Position numbers and translations under genes: made by a program. A DNA stretch of 64,000 nucleotides from Azospirillum fermentarium (lineage in GTDB: Bacteria > Pseudomonadota > Alphaproteobacteria > Azospirillales > Azospirillaceae). Positions 17,831 to 26,543 of the stretch are shown here, one piece after another. The notes below the pieces were generated by a model. It saw nothing but the letters and a program-made list of their open reading frames with translations. It ran no database searches and had not been told where the DNA came from. Position 1 is the first letter of the stretch. Each line of letters starts with the position of its first letter. Location: assembly GCF_025961205.1 (NCBI RefSeq), contig NZ_JAOQNH010000003.1:988501-1052500 (forward strand), written 5' to 3'.

Positions 17831-19147
17831 TCAGTCTCCCTTGTCGCCGGCCGGACGGTCCGGGCCGGGCGGTTTGCCGGGCGGGTCCTGCGGCCGTTCG
17901 GTCGCGTTGGAGGCGGTGCGGCGCAGCCACGACTCTTCGCCGCCCCAGCGTTCGATGAGCCGGCTGGCCTGCCCGCGGGTGAGGGTGGGATCGACGGTGC
18001 GGCCGGCGGCGAGGCGGTCGAGTTCGCCACGCTGGGCATCGGTCATCGGCTTGTCCCAGCCGCTGCCACGCGGGGCCGAAGCCCGGGAGCCACCGAAGCG
18101 GCCGGCCGGATAGCGGCGCCCGGCCGAGGTGCCGGCAGGATCACTGCCGCTGCCGCCGGTGCTCGAACCGCCGGTGCTGCCGACGGATGAGGTCGCCCCG
18201 GCCATGGCGTGGCGCAGGCCACCCCACACCGCCGAGGCACCGACGGCGAGGCTGCCGGGCGCCCCGGTGGTGGCGGCCGCCGCACCGGCCATGGTGCGCA
18301 TGCCCAGCCAGCCGGCCGTCCACAGGGCGGCCAGCGCCGTCATGCCGTCCATCACCGGGCCGCCGTTGACCAGGCCGGCGGCGGCGCGCGGCGCCTTGAT
18401 GGCGAGCACGAAGATCGCCGCCGCCAGCACCGCCACCCCGAACGCCTGGGCCAGCGTCGGCGTGCCCTGGAAGGTCAGCGCCAACAGGGTGGCGCTGCAC
18501 ATCGCAATGACGCAGCCGAGCACCAGCAGCTTGAGCGCGGTAGCCGCGATGTAGCCGATGGCGCGCTCGGCCACGAAGCTGGTCGGTCCCAGCACAGCGA
18601 AGGGGATGGCGAGGTAGGCGGCCAGCGACAGCAGCCGGTATTCCAGGAAGGCGAGGAAGACCTGGATGGCCAGGATGCAGAAGCTGACGATCACCACCAG
18701 GGCGGCCAGCAGGAAGATAACGATCTCGACGAAGTTCAGGAAGAAATCGACCGGCCCCAGCATCTCCTTGACGCGCTGCATCAGCGGGATCACCGCCTGG
18801 ATGCCGAGGTGCGCGATGTAGCCGGGGTCGTCGAGGGAGAAGCCGCCGCCGGGCACGAGGTTGAGCCCCTGCTGGGCGGCGGCCTGCATCAGCGCCGCCG
18901 AGCCGGTGGGGAACCATTCGACCAGGGCGCCGATGGCGGCGAACTTCAGCAGCATGCGCAGGAAGGGGCCGTGCACCGCCGCCTTGCCCTCGAACAGCCA
19001 GAGCAGCAGCGCCAGCGTGTAGGAGAGCGTCATCAGCAGGCGCAGCGCCGTTTGCACGTCCGGCCCGAGCAGGCCGAGGCCGGTGACCACGGCGGCGGTG
19101 AGCTGGTGCAGGACGACCGAGAGGGCGCTGACGTCCATGGCGGTCAC
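17831..19147 (-). CDS. trbL: Type IV secretion protein TrbL (VirB6-like)
   Basis: The 438-residue polytopic membrane protein has at least six hydrophobic segments, for example LLMTLSYTLALLLWLF, VDFFLNFVEIVIFLLAALV and FGVAVLAAAIFVLAIKA. A long hydrophilic Gly/Ser/Arg-rich tail follows. This is the TrbL/VirB6 layout: VirB6-type proteins line the inner-membrane passage for the substrate. The GTG start overlaps the stop of the small gene upstream as GTGA; an ATG three codons later is an alternative. Confidence 0.9.
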   Translation of the reverse strand: MTAMDVSALSVVLHQLTAAVVTGLGLLGPDVQTALRLLMTLSYTLALLLWLFEGKAAVHGPFLRMLLKFAAIGALVEWFPTGSAALMQAAAQQGLNLVPGGGFSLDDPGYIAHLGIQAVIPLMQRVKEMLGPVDFFLNFVEIVIFLLAALVVIVSFCILAIQVFLAFLEYRLLSLAAYLAIPFAVLGPTSFVAERAIGYIAATALKLLVLGCVIAMCSATLLALTFQGTPTLAQAFGVAVLAAAIFVLAIKAPRAAAGLVNGGPVMDGMTALAALWTAGWLGMRTMAGAAAATTGAPGSLAVGASAVWGGLRHAMAGATSSVGSTGGSSTGGSGSDPAGTSAGRRYPAGRFGGSRASAPRGSGWDKPMTDAQRGELDRLAAGRTVDPTLTRGQASRLIERWGGEESWLRRTASNATERPQDPPGKPPGPDRPAGDKGD

Positions 19148-19320
19148 CTTTCCGGTGCGGTGTAGGTGCCGATGCCCTGCCAGGCCGGGTTGCTGCGCTC
19201 CAGCCGCTCCAGGGCCGAGGCTCCCGTGTCGGAGCGGACGTAGAGGACCAGGGCCACGGCGCCGATGATGCTGACGACCAGCATGGCGCCGAGGGCGAGG
19301 AGAATGTGCCGGAGTCCCAT
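19144..19320 (-). CDS. Small membrane protein in the trbK position
   Basis: A 58-residue protein (MGLRHILLALGAMLVVSIIG at the start) with one N-terminal transmembrane segment and a polar tail ending NPAWQGIGTYTAPER. It is encoded between trbJ and trbL, where RP4-type operons carry trbK, the entry-exclusion lipoprotein. No lipobox cysteine is present, so equivalence to TrbK is by position only. Its tail resembles the C terminus of the neighbouring TrbJ (INWQGLDTYGAPGS), suggesting duplication or a shared binding motif. It is tightly packed: GTGA overlap with trbL and 3 bases from trbJ. Confidence 0.7.
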   Translation of the reverse strand: MGLRHILLALGAMLVVSIIGAVALVLYVRSDTGASALERLERSNPAWQGIGTYTAPER

Positions 19321-19323
19321 GGC

Positions 19324-20229
19324 TCAGCTCCCCGGTGCGCCGTAAGTGTCGAGGCCCTGCCAGTTGATGCGCGTGTGCTGGCGGGCCCGCTCGACGGCGG
19401 CCTGCTCGTAGTCGAGCTGGGCTTCCGCCGCCCGGTGATGCGCCGCCTGCATCATCAGGAGCTGGCCGGCGACCTCGGCGTTGAGCAGCGTCGCCTGGGT
19501 GCCGGCATCGATGGCGCAGGTCTGGCCGTCGCAGGCCTTCAGCGCCGCCATCAGCGCCTGGGCGCGGGCCGGGTAGTCCTCGATGCCGGTCATGACGTCG
19601 GCCGAGACCAGCTTGCTGGCGCGGCTGGCGTCACGGGCGAGCCGAGCCTGCTCGGCTTGGTGCTCGGCAAGCGCCGCGGCGCTCATCCCCTCCGGCAAGG
19701 CGTCGGGGTAGAGGTCGGCGAACTGCTGCCCCACACCGTCCAGGCTCCACAGCACCCGGTCCACCAGGCCGGCGGCACGGCGGGCATCGCCAAGCCGGAC
19801 CGCCACCGTGACGCGGGTGTCGAGGTCCGACAGCCGGCGCATGCGGATCATGTTGTCGATCTGGGTGAGCATGTGCGCGGTCTGGGCGATGATCTCGACC
19901 TCCTGGCGCTGCACCATCTCCTCGACGATGCGGGGCCGGCTCTCCACGATCGGGCAGCCGGGCGCCTGGGTGCCGCCGCTCCCCGTCACGCCCGATGCGG
20001 CCCCCATGACGGCTCCGGCGGCTCCGCCGGTGACATAACCGGCGACGACGGACAGCGCGGTGCCGAACAGCCCGTCGCCCTCCTCGGAGAAGCAGCCGCC
20101 TCCGCCACCACCGCCGAAGACGCTGTTCAGGAGCCCGCCCAGGAAGGCATGGGCCGGGGGCGGGCCGGCGGTCAGGCCGACCGTAAGGGCGAGCGCCGCC
20201 GTGGCGGCGCGCAGGGTGCGGGTCCTCAT
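19324..20229 (-). CDS. trbJ: Type IV secretion protein TrbJ (VirB5-like)
   Basis: A 301-residue exported protein with a signal peptide ending PPAHAFLGG. A glycine-rich stretch with a run of seven glycines (GGGGGGGCFSEEGDG) follows, then a long helical region (IVEEMVQRQEVEIIAQTAHM, MRRLSDLDTRV, TGIEDYPARAQALMAALKAC). TrbJ/VirB5 proteins are minor pilus components that sit at the pilus tip and contact recipients. Its position between trbE and trbL is the canonical trb order, and its start overlaps the trbE stop. Confidence 0.9.
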   Translation of the reverse strand: MRTRTLRAATAALALTVGLTAGPPPAHAFLGGLLNSVFGGGGGGGCFSEEGDGLFGTALSVVAGYVTGGAAGAVMGAASGVTGSGGTQAPGCPIVESRPRIVEEMVQRQEVEIIAQTAHMLTQIDNMIRMRRLSDLDTRVTVAVRLGDARRAAGLVDRVLWSLDGVGQQFADLYPDALPEGMSAAALAEHQAEQARLARDASRASKLVSADVMTGIEDYPARAQALMAALKACDGQTCAIDAGTQATLLNAEVAGQLLMMQAAHHRAAEAQLDYEQAAVERARQHTRINWQGLDTYGAPGS

Positions 20230-22697
20230 GGGGTTTCTCCTTCATGAAGCGTCTCCAGGGTGTCGGCGGCCTCGGCCAAGCCGTGACGGCGCAGCCATTC
20301 CGCGGCGAAGCGCTGCGGCCCGACCTCAGTCCTCAGCTCGAAGGCCCGGCGCTTGTGGGCCGCCCCGCCGCAGCCGCAGACGGCGAGCGCCGCCGGATCG
20401 AGGGTGAGCTGGCCGAGCCGGCTGCCCTCGGGCGTCTTGAAGAAGACGTCGCGGCGCGGCATGGCGCGGGCGACCTGAGCGGCCTGGGTGGCGTTCAGCC
20501 CCCAGGCGCGCAGGATGGAGCGCTTGGCGGCGTTGGGGTCGGCGAGCAGCACCAGGACCTGGATGGTCTTCAGCATCGCCGCGATGGCCGAGCCCTCGAT
20601 GTCGTCGAGCTGGTGGGTGGCCAGCACCAGGGCGACGTTCTTCTTCGGCCCGCGCCGGCGCAGTTCGTCCAGCTCGGCCGGCTGGTGCTTGAGCGCCTTG
20701 AACGCCTCGTCGACCAGGAACAGGGTCGGCCGACCGTCCTCGAACAGGCGGTAGAAGCGGCGGAACAGCGCCTTGATCACCGGCGCCGCACCGGGGCCGC
20801 GGTCGATCAGCGCGCCGATGTCCACCGTGGTCCAGGCCGAGCCGAGGAAACGGTCCTCCGCCGCATCGACGAGATCGCCGTAGGGGCCGCCGCGGCAATA
20901 GGGTTCCAGCGCGATGCGGACGATGTTGTCCTGCACCAGATGGGCAAGGTGCGACAGCGTGCGTTCGGCTGGCGGCGAGACAGCCAGCAGGTGCAGGGCG
21001 GCGTCCACCGCGTCGCCGGCCTCGGCCGCCGAGAGGTTCCCCGGTCCCAGCACGCCCTGAAGGCGCAGCAGGTCCATGACGAAGCCATGGCCCCAGGCGA
21101 AGCCGTTGGGGGTGTCGACGTCGGCCAGCGGCTGCAAGGCGAGGTCGCCCAATACCGCGTCGCCGGAGCCCATGGACAGGAACTCGCCGCCGGCCGCCCA
21201 GGTCGCCACCAGCGACGTGCTCTCCGTGGCATCGACGTCGATCCACACCACGCGCCCGTTCGGCACCCGAGCGAGGAACTGATGCCCCATGAAGGCGAGC
21301 ACGGTGGACTTGCCGGTGCGCGGCGGGCCGATCACCAGCGCCGCCCCGTCCTGGCCCTGATGAATATCGATCATCAACGGGGTTCCGCCCTCGGCCTCCA
21401 ACTGCATCAGCGGATCGCATTTCAGATGCGGGTTGCGCTCCGGCCCGCCCCAGGCCGAGGAGAGGATGAGGAAGTCGGCGAGTTGGACCTGGGTCAGCGG
21501 CACCTTGCGTGGGTTGGGGCGCACGTGGCCAGGCAACGTGCCGTACCACGCCCGCTCGGCCCCCCAGGTCTCCTCGATGACGGTGAAGCCCAGCGTGCGC
21601 AGCGCCTTGACCAGTTCGTCGCGGCGCTCCTCCACCTCCTCGACCGAGCGGCCCCACAGCACGGCGGTGGGGGTCATCCAGCCCGAGCTGGTGCCGGCCT
21701 GCTCGGCCTCCAGCCGGGCGGCTTCCGCTTCCAGCGCCTCCATGACGCCGACCGGGTCGTGGCGCAGGGCGGCGTAGCCGCCCACCGCGCGCAGCAGAAC
21801 GGAGCGCCAGTCGTAGGAGGTGTCGTCGTGCTTGCGCCACAGCGCGGCGAAGACGCCGCGCGCCTGGACGTGGTCCATCGCCTCGAAGCGTACCGACCAG
21901 CGGAACTCGAAGGGCAGCTTATCCAGCACGTTGAGCAGGCCGGGGTGGCTGACCTTGGGGTAGCCGCCGATGCCGATCATCCGGACGGGCCATTCCGTCC
22001 CGCCGTTGCTCCAGGCCGGGAACGAGCCGGGCTTGAAGCCGACGTCCACGAGGTTGGCCTTGATCGGGAAGCCCGGAAGGTCGGGGGCGGTGACGTGGCG
22101 CTGGTACAGGGGCGAGACGCAGTTGTGCAGCAGGGTCTGCACGCCATCGTCGTCCAGCATGCGCGCCCAGCCGACGGCACGGCCGAGCAGGCTGGCGAAC
22201 TGAAGCACGAGCTGACGGAAGGGCTCGACGTGGTCGCGCATGACGTCCGGCCGGGCGCGCTCCGGCGGGTTGCGGGTGAACCAGGAGGCCACGGTGCGCA
22301 TGGTGGGCCGGGCCGGCGTGTACGTGATCGCCACGAAGGTGCGGGTGCGCAACTGCCGGCCAGCGGCGTCGAGGCGGTCACGCCGCTCCCGGTCGATCAG
22401 CTCGGAGACGGGGTGTGTACCCGTGCTGCGGGGATAGCCGGCAACGGACCGGCGCTGCATCTCGAAATGGAAGGTCCAGCCGCCGGTGAAGGGGAACAGC
22501 ACGTTGCCGGCGGCCAGCGCCGTCTGCATCCGCTCGGCCGGGTCCTGGCCGTCCTGGTCGCGGCCGCCGTACTCGACGACGGCCATCAGCGCGCCGTCCT
22601 CCTCCAGCAGCACCACGCCGGGCCAGACGAAGCAGTCCCACGGCAGGTGCCGGGACAGGGAATCGAAGCCGTCATCGAAGGCGGTCAGGTCGAGCAT
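20226..22697 (-). CDS. trbE: Conjugal transfer ATPase TrbE (VirB4-like)
   Basis: The 823-residue protein is the large VirB4-family ATPase. The P-loop IGPPRTGKST lies near residues 451-460. The Walker B region (LFLVDEAFKALKH) and a following helix (LVLATHQLDDIEGSAIAAML) complete the C-terminal RecA-like domain, and the N-terminal half is the CagE/TrbE/VirB family domain. It energises pilus assembly and substrate transfer at the inner membrane. Length and motif order are normal. It lies 3 bases from trbD and overlaps trbJ. Confidence 0.95.
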   Translation of the reverse strand: MLDLTAFDDGFDSLSRHLPWDCFVWPGVVLLEEDGALMAVVEYGGRDQDGQDPAERMQTALAAGNVLFPFTGGWTFHFEMQRRSVAGYPRSTGTHPVSELIDRERRDRLDAAGRQLRTRTFVAITYTPARPTMRTVASWFTRNPPERARPDVMRDHVEPFRQLVLQFASLLGRAVGWARMLDDDGVQTLLHNCVSPLYQRHVTAPDLPGFPIKANLVDVGFKPGSFPAWSNGGTEWPVRMIGIGGYPKVSHPGLLNVLDKLPFEFRWSVRFEAMDHVQARGVFAALWRKHDDTSYDWRSVLLRAVGGYAALRHDPVGVMEALEAEAARLEAEQAGTSSGWMTPTAVLWGRSVEEVEERRDELVKALRTLGFTVIEETWGAERAWYGTLPGHVRPNPRKVPLTQVQLADFLILSSAWGGPERNPHLKCDPLMQLEAEGGTPLMIDIHQGQDGAALVIGPPRTGKSTVLAFMGHQFLARVPNGRVVWIDVDATESTSLVATWAAGGEFLSMGSGDAVLGDLALQPLADVDTPNGFAWGHGFVMDLLRLQGVLGPGNLSAAEAGDAVDAALHLLAVSPPAERTLSHLAHLVQDNIVRIALEPYCRGGPYGDLVDAAEDRFLGSAWTTVDIGALIDRGPGAAPVIKALFRRFYRLFEDGRPTLFLVDEAFKALKHQPAELDELRRRGPKKNVALVLATHQLDDIEGSAIAAMLKTIQVLVLLADPNAAKRSILRAWGLNATQAAQVARAMPRRDVFFKTPEGSRLGQLTLDPAALAVCGCGGAAHKRRAFELRTEVGPQRFAAEWLRRHGLAEAADTLETLHEGETP

Positions 22698-22700
22698 GCC

Positions 22701-23027
22701 TCACCTCGGGGCGCGGTAGGATGAGAGGGACAGCGAGCGGCCGCCGGTGCGCAGCGCCCGCAGCAACCAGGCCGAGGCGTTCTGGCGGACGATCTCCAAC
22801 CACCAGGGATCGCGGCGCGTCAGGGTGCGCGCCGTCAGGAAGACCAGCAGGAACCCCACCACCGCCTGCGGGATGGCGCCCAGCGCCAGCCACAGCTCCG
22901 CGGCCAGCCAGATCGCGATGGCCAGCAGCTCCATGGGCACGCCGAGCGGCATCTTGGTCGGCCGCACCGAGGTGCGGCGCACCGGCTTCTCCCATCCCTC
23001 GGGCAGCGGCGGGGCCTGCATGGTCAC
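22701..23027 (-). CDS. trbD: Type IV secretion protein TrbD (VirB3-like)
   Basis: A 108-residue membrane protein with two close hydrophobic segments (ELLAIAIWLAAELWLALG, AVVGFLLVFLTARTL) and the motif RRDPWWLEIVRQ, typical of TrbD/VirB3. It partners the VirB4-like ATPase encoded immediately downstream. Start and stop overlap or abut the neighbouring trb genes. Confidence 0.9.
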   Translation of the reverse strand: MTMQAPPLPEGWEKPVRRTSVRPTKMPLGVPMELLAIAIWLAAELWLALGAIPQAVVGFLLVFLTARTLTRRDPWWLEIVRQNASAWLLRALRTGGRSLSLSSYRAPR

Positions 23028-23314
23028 ACCCCCGCCAGCGCGACGATGGCGTCGCGCGCGCCGTAGGCGGCCGCTCCGGCCACGGTGAAGACGAACACCA
23101 CCACCCCGGCGATGCGGGAGAACATCGCGGCGACCAGCGCCAGCAGCAGCCCGGCGGTCACCGCGATCGGCACGAAGTTGGCGTCGAACACCGCCTGCCA
23201 GGACAGCAGCTCCGCGCCGAGATTGGCGATCACCTGCGCCCGTGCCGGCCCGCTCAGGGCGGCCAGCGTCAACGCCAGGGCCAGCCCCCGGCGCGCGTTT
23301 CCGTTACGTTGCAT
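23024..23314 (-). CDS. trbC: Conjugal pilin TrbC (VirB2-like)
   Basis: A 96-residue pilin precursor: basic N terminus, signal-type hydrophobic stretch ending near GPARAQ, then two hydrophobic segments (FVPIAVTAGLLLALVAAMF, GVVVFVFTVAGAAAYGA). The start at 23314 is chosen because GGAGGTGAGG precedes that ATG; an in-frame start at 23332 is possible. The mature product would be the main pilus subunit. The gene overlaps both trbB and trbD. Confidence 0.88.
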   Translation of the reverse strand: MQRNGNARRGLALALTLAALSGPARAQVIANLGAELLSWQAVFDANFVPIAVTAGLLLALVAAMFSRIAGVVVFVFTVAGAAAYGARDAIVALAGV

Positions 23315-24332
23315 CCTCACCTCCACCGTCAAGCTCCCCCGCCCCCAGCGGGCGGAGGACGAAGCCGTGCTCCGGATCGAAGCGCTCGACCCGGACGATC
23401 TCGTTCACGAAGCGCTTGCCCGTGCCGTCCCGGGCGAGGTGCACCACCGCGTGCACCGCCTTGGCGATCCAGCGCATCTGCAGGGCGTCCATGGCGATGC
23501 CGCCCAGCCCGACCATCTGGGCGATGCGGTCGAGGGCGTCCCAGGCCGAGCCGGCGTGCACGGTGCACAACCCCGGATGCCCGGTGGTCCAGCCGACCAC
23601 CATCTGCCGCGCCTCGGCGCGGCGGACCTCGCCGAGCACCAGATGCGTCATCGGCACGCGCAGCGCGTTGGCGACCAGCGTCTCCAGGGTGACCGGCGGG
23701 TCGGCCCACGGGTCGGCGACCATGGCGTAGGCGTGCGGGCACGGCGGCTCGAACTCGTAGGGATCCTGCAACACCGCCGGCAGGCCGTCCCGAAAGGCGG
23801 GTTCCTCCAGGCAGGCGCGCAGCAGCGTGGTCTTGCCGGTGTCGACGTCGCCGGCGATCACCACCGTGCGGCGCCCGTCAATCAGCCGGCGGAGGATCCG
23901 CGCCTGGAGCGGTGTCGCGGCGCCGGAGAGCACCCAGTCGTCGAGGGTGATGCGGCCGCGATAGGGCTTGCGGATCGAGCAGGCCGGGCCGGTGGTGACC
24001 GGCTCGACGTCGGCGTGGATGCGCTCGCCGGTCTCCGGCAGGGTGACGTCGAGGGTCGGGCGGTCGCGGCGCAGCTCCTTGCGCTGGAAGCCGGCGACGT
24101 AGGCGAGGAAGCGGCGGACCTGATCGGGATCGGCCTCCCGGACGAACTCCGGCGACGGGCCGTTCTTGACCAGCACCCGGCAGGCCCCCTGCCCGCGCAA
24201 CGGCGGCAGCACCAGGACGTTGGCGACGTCCTCGCGGGACAGCAGGTCGCCGAACAGGTCTTCCCGCAGCCGGCCCAGCGACGCCAGCAGCAGGGCCTGA
24301 CGGTCGGGATCGGACGCCGCCGGCCCGGTCAT
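23304..24332 (-). CDS. trbB: Conjugal transfer ATPase TrbB (VirB11-like)
   Basis: The 342-residue hexameric traffic ATPase has an N-terminal domain, a P-loop IAGDVDTGKTTLLRA (the usual GGTGSGKTT has become GDVDTGKTT), an Asp box (QDPYEFEPPCPHAYAM), Walker B (HLVLGEVRRAEARQM) and a His box (GLCTVHAGSAWDAL). It powers pilus biogenesis together with TrbE. The Asp substitutions in the P-loop keep the catalytic Lys and Thr, so activity is likely retained. It is the first of the trb genes. Confidence 0.93.
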   Translation of the reverse strand: MTGPAASDPDRQALLLASLGRLREDLFGDLLSREDVANVLVLPPLRGQGACRVLVKNGPSPEFVREADPDQVRRFLAYVAGFQRKELRRDRPTLDVTLPETGERIHADVEPVTTGPACSIRKPYRGRITLDDWVLSGAATPLQARILRRLIDGRRTVVIAGDVDTGKTTLLRACLEEPAFRDGLPAVLQDPYEFEPPCPHAYAMVADPWADPPVTLETLVANALRVPMTHLVLGEVRRAEARQMVVGWTTGHPGLCTVHAGSAWDALDRIAQMVGLGGIAMDALQMRWIAKAVHAVVHLARDGTGKRFVNEIVRVERFDPEHGFVLRPLGAGELDGGGEDAT

Positions 24333-24712
24333 GATGCCCCCTCGGCGCCGGCCTCCTTCGGGTGGAAGCCGTCGCGCACGCTGGGCGCCCTGCGGCGGGG
24401 ATGGCCGAGCCGTTCGTGGATCGCCGCCTTGGTCTCGGCGACCACCGCCGGGTCGAGATCGTGCACGAGGTTGAGCACCGCCACCACGGTGATCAGCAGG
24501 TCGTCGATGCGGGCGACGGTGGCCTCCAGCCGCTCGGTCTTCGCCCGCTCGTTGGCGATGGCGTCCAGCCCCTTGTCGAGCACATGGATCAGGGCATCGC
24601 TCAGCGTGCGCAGCCCCTGTCGGGTCTGCACCAGGGCGAGCTGGTCGGCGAGCAGCGCCGGGATGCGGGCGGAGATCGGCCGGGTGGCCGGATCGCCGGA
24701 AGTGTCGGTCAT
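24329..24712 (-). CDS. CopG/ribbon-helix-helix-like accessory protein
   Basis: A 127-residue protein with a short N-terminal strand (RPISARIPALLADQLALVQ) and a helix-turn-helix-like segment (LRTLSDALIHVLDKGLDAIA), as in CopG-type ribbon-helix-helix proteins often encoded between traG and trbB. A helical region (ERAKTERLEATVARIDDLL) and a basic tail follow. ATG at 24712 overlaps the coupling-protein stop as ATGA; the long open frame upstream is antisense-type noise. A regulator of the transfer operon or an accessory relaxosome DNA-binding protein is inferred. Confidence 0.75.
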   Translation of the reverse strand: MTDTSGDPATRPISARIPALLADQLALVQTRQGLRTLSDALIHVLDKGLDAIANERAKTERLEATVARIDDLLITVVAVLNLVHDLDPAVVAETKAAIHERLGHPRRRAPSVRDGFHPKEAGAEGAS

Positions 24713-26187
24713 GTCCAGAGCCTCGGGAGTGTGCCGGGACGGTGCGGCGGCGCGGGCGGATCGGGGGCGCGGGCGGCCGTGTCGGCGGGGTGGCCGGTGC
24801 CGAACCAGCGGTTGGCGTCCGGGTTGGGAGTCCAGGCCGCCGCAGCGCGGCCGTAGAGCGGGCGCCACAGCGGATCGGCGTAGGGGTGCAGGCGTGTGGC
24901 GCGGATCGGCTTGCCGTAGCCGAAGACGATCAGGTCGTTGCCGTCCATCTCCAGCGCCGCGTGCATCGGCATCACCGGCCGGCGGTCCACCCGCACGCCG
25001 CGGCTGACGGTGGGGAAGAGGTCGAGCAGCCCCTTGGAGGTCGAGCGCGTCGGCACCTCCTCGATCGCCTCGCCGACCATGCGGCTGATCCGCTCGGCCT
25101 CGTCCGAGGAGTTGGGGCGGAAGACCACCAGCCGGCAATTGGCGGTGAGGCCGCGGCCGTACTCCTCCTCCACCTCCGACAGGCTCTGGGCCAGCAGCAG
25201 GAGGCGGATGCCGTACTCGCGGACGTACTTGATCCACTCCGCCGCCTCGCGCAGGTGGAACTGCAGGAACTCGTCGAGCGCCACCAGCAGCCGCCAGCGC
25301 CGCGCCCGGCCGTCGTCGGCCAGGATGCGGTCGATGGTGAGGAAATCCACCATCTGCGTCAGGATCAGCTTGAACACCCGGCGCAAGCGCCGGGCGTCGA
25401 GCGGGCGGGCGACGATGTAGAGGGTGACCGGCCGCTCCCCCGCCACGAGGTCGGAAATCGAAAAGTCGCTGACGGCGGTCTGCGCCTCCAGCACCGGGTC
25501 CTCGAACTCGGCGAGCAGCACCGAGGCGGTGACGTAGACCGACTTGCGGTAGTGCAGGCTCTTGTCGGCGCCGCCGCCCCGCCCGCCCTTGGGCTTGCCA
25601 GCGGCCTCGTCGCGCTCGGCGGTGTCGGCGGCGGCGAGGCTCTTGTCCCACAGCTCCTGGGCGGCGCGCTGGGCGGTCGGGTGGACGCCCTCGGCCAGCA
25701 TCAGCGCCAGCCCGTCGTCGCCGAGCAGGATGTGCCGGCGCGCACCCGCCAGGGACTTCTCGGAATCCGCCGCCGCTGTGAGCAGGAAGACGAAGACGCC
25801 GGTGAGGTAGGAGAAGGCGGCGTTGCGCCAGTGCCCCTCCTGCTCGCCCTCGGTGAGGATGCGCGCGGCGTGCTGGCAGTCGGGGACGAGGTAGGGCTCG
25901 GGCCGCACCGCCATCAGCGGGTTGTAGCGCGGCCCGCCGGACCGGGCGAGATCGAGCACGATGACGTCGCCGAAGCGGGTGCGGGCGCGGCTGGTGTCCT
26001 CGGTGACGGAACCCTTGAAGTCCCATACCACCGCGCTCTCGCGCCACGCCGCCAGCAGCGTCGGATGGACGACCGTCGTGGTCTTGCCCGAGCCGGTCGG
26101 CCCGATGACAAGGACCGGCTGCAGGGTGCGCTCGCGCAGCGGCTCCCGGCCGTAGGCGCCGAGGATGATGGAGGAGGGTTCGGTCAT
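24709..26187 (-). CDS. traG: Type IV coupling protein, soluble ATPase part (TraG/VirD4 C-terminal)
   Basis: A 492-residue protein with the VirD4/TraG ATPase fold: P-loop IGPTGSGKTTTVVHP (residues 28-42), VVWDFKGSVTEDTSRAR, RYNPLMAVRPEP, Walker B-like LLVALDEFLQFHL and YGIRLLLLAQSLSEVEEEYG. It links the relaxase-DNA complex to the secretion channel. Unlike normal TraG (about 600-670 residues) it lacks the N-terminal membrane helices; these are encoded by the gene just upstream, overlapping as ATGA. The in-frame open sequence upstream of this ATG is not TraG-like. The coupling protein is therefore made as two chains. Confidence 0.92.
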   Translation of the reverse strand: MTEPSSIILGAYGREPLRERTLQPVLVIGPTGSGKTTTVVHPTLLAAWRESAVVWDFKGSVTEDTSRARTRFGDVIVLDLARSGGPRYNPLMAVRPEPYLVPDCQHAARILTEGEQEGHWRNAAFSYLTGVFVFLLTAAADSEKSLAGARRHILLGDDGLALMLAEGVHPTAQRAAQELWDKSLAAADTAERDEAAGKPKGGRGGGADKSLHYRKSVYVTASVLLAEFEDPVLEAQTAVSDFSISDLVAGERPVTLYIVARPLDARRLRRVFKLILTQMVDFLTIDRILADDGRARRWRLLVALDEFLQFHLREAAEWIKYVREYGIRLLLLAQSLSEVEEEYGRGLTANCRLVVFRPNSSDEAERISRMVGEAIEEVPTRSTSKGLLDLFPTVSRGVRVDRRPVMPMHAALEMDGNDLIVFGYGKPIRATRLHPYADPLWRPLYGRAAAAWTPNPDANRWFGTGHPADTAARAPDPPAPPHRPGTLPRLWT

Positions 26188-26543
26188 CGTCCGCTCCGTC
26201 CCAGCAGGCCGCTGCGCCGGACGTCGGTGCGCGTGGCCCAGCGGCCGGCGCCGAACCCGTGAGCCTGCTTGCCCCGGAGGTCGAGGGCGGCGCGCACCGC
26301 CAGGGCCAGCGCGCAGGCGCCCGACACCAGCGTGGCGCCATCGACGATCCAGCGGTGGCCGGGGGCCAGCAGCCCACGCCAAGCCAGGAACTGGCCGGGC
26401 CCGTACAGCGCGACGGAACCGACGCGCAGCCCGCCGAAGGCGGCGGGCCAGGCAAACAGCCAGCCGGTCAACTCGGTGATGGCGAAGACGGCGGCGAGCC
26501 AGACCAGCAGCAGGGTTCCGAAGCGGACGATGGGAGCGGTCAC
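26184..26543 (-). CDS. Type IV coupling protein, membrane part (TraG/VirD4 N-terminal)
   Basis: A 119-residue membrane protein with two hydrophobic segments (about residues 5-30 and 65-87). The stretch GAGRWATRTDVRRSGLLGRSG near its end matches the conserved region right after the membrane helices of VirD4/TraG (consensus GSARWAxxxDIxxAGLL). Its stop overlaps the start of the ATPase gene (ATGA), and it overlaps the relaxase gene upstream. It therefore appears to be the detached membrane anchor of the coupling protein. Whether the two chains assemble is inference. Confidence 0.75.
   Translation of the reverse strand: MTAPIVRFGTLLLVWLAAVFAITELTGWLFAWPAAFGGLRVGSVALYGPGQFLAWRGLLAPGHRWIVDGATLVSGACALALAVRAALDLRGKQAHGFGAGRWATRTDVRRSGLLGRSGR

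Noticed and set aside
20244..22724. An 826-residue open frame opposite trbE
   Set aside because: The sense strand encodes a clear VirB4-family ATPase, and the antisense frame has no domain.
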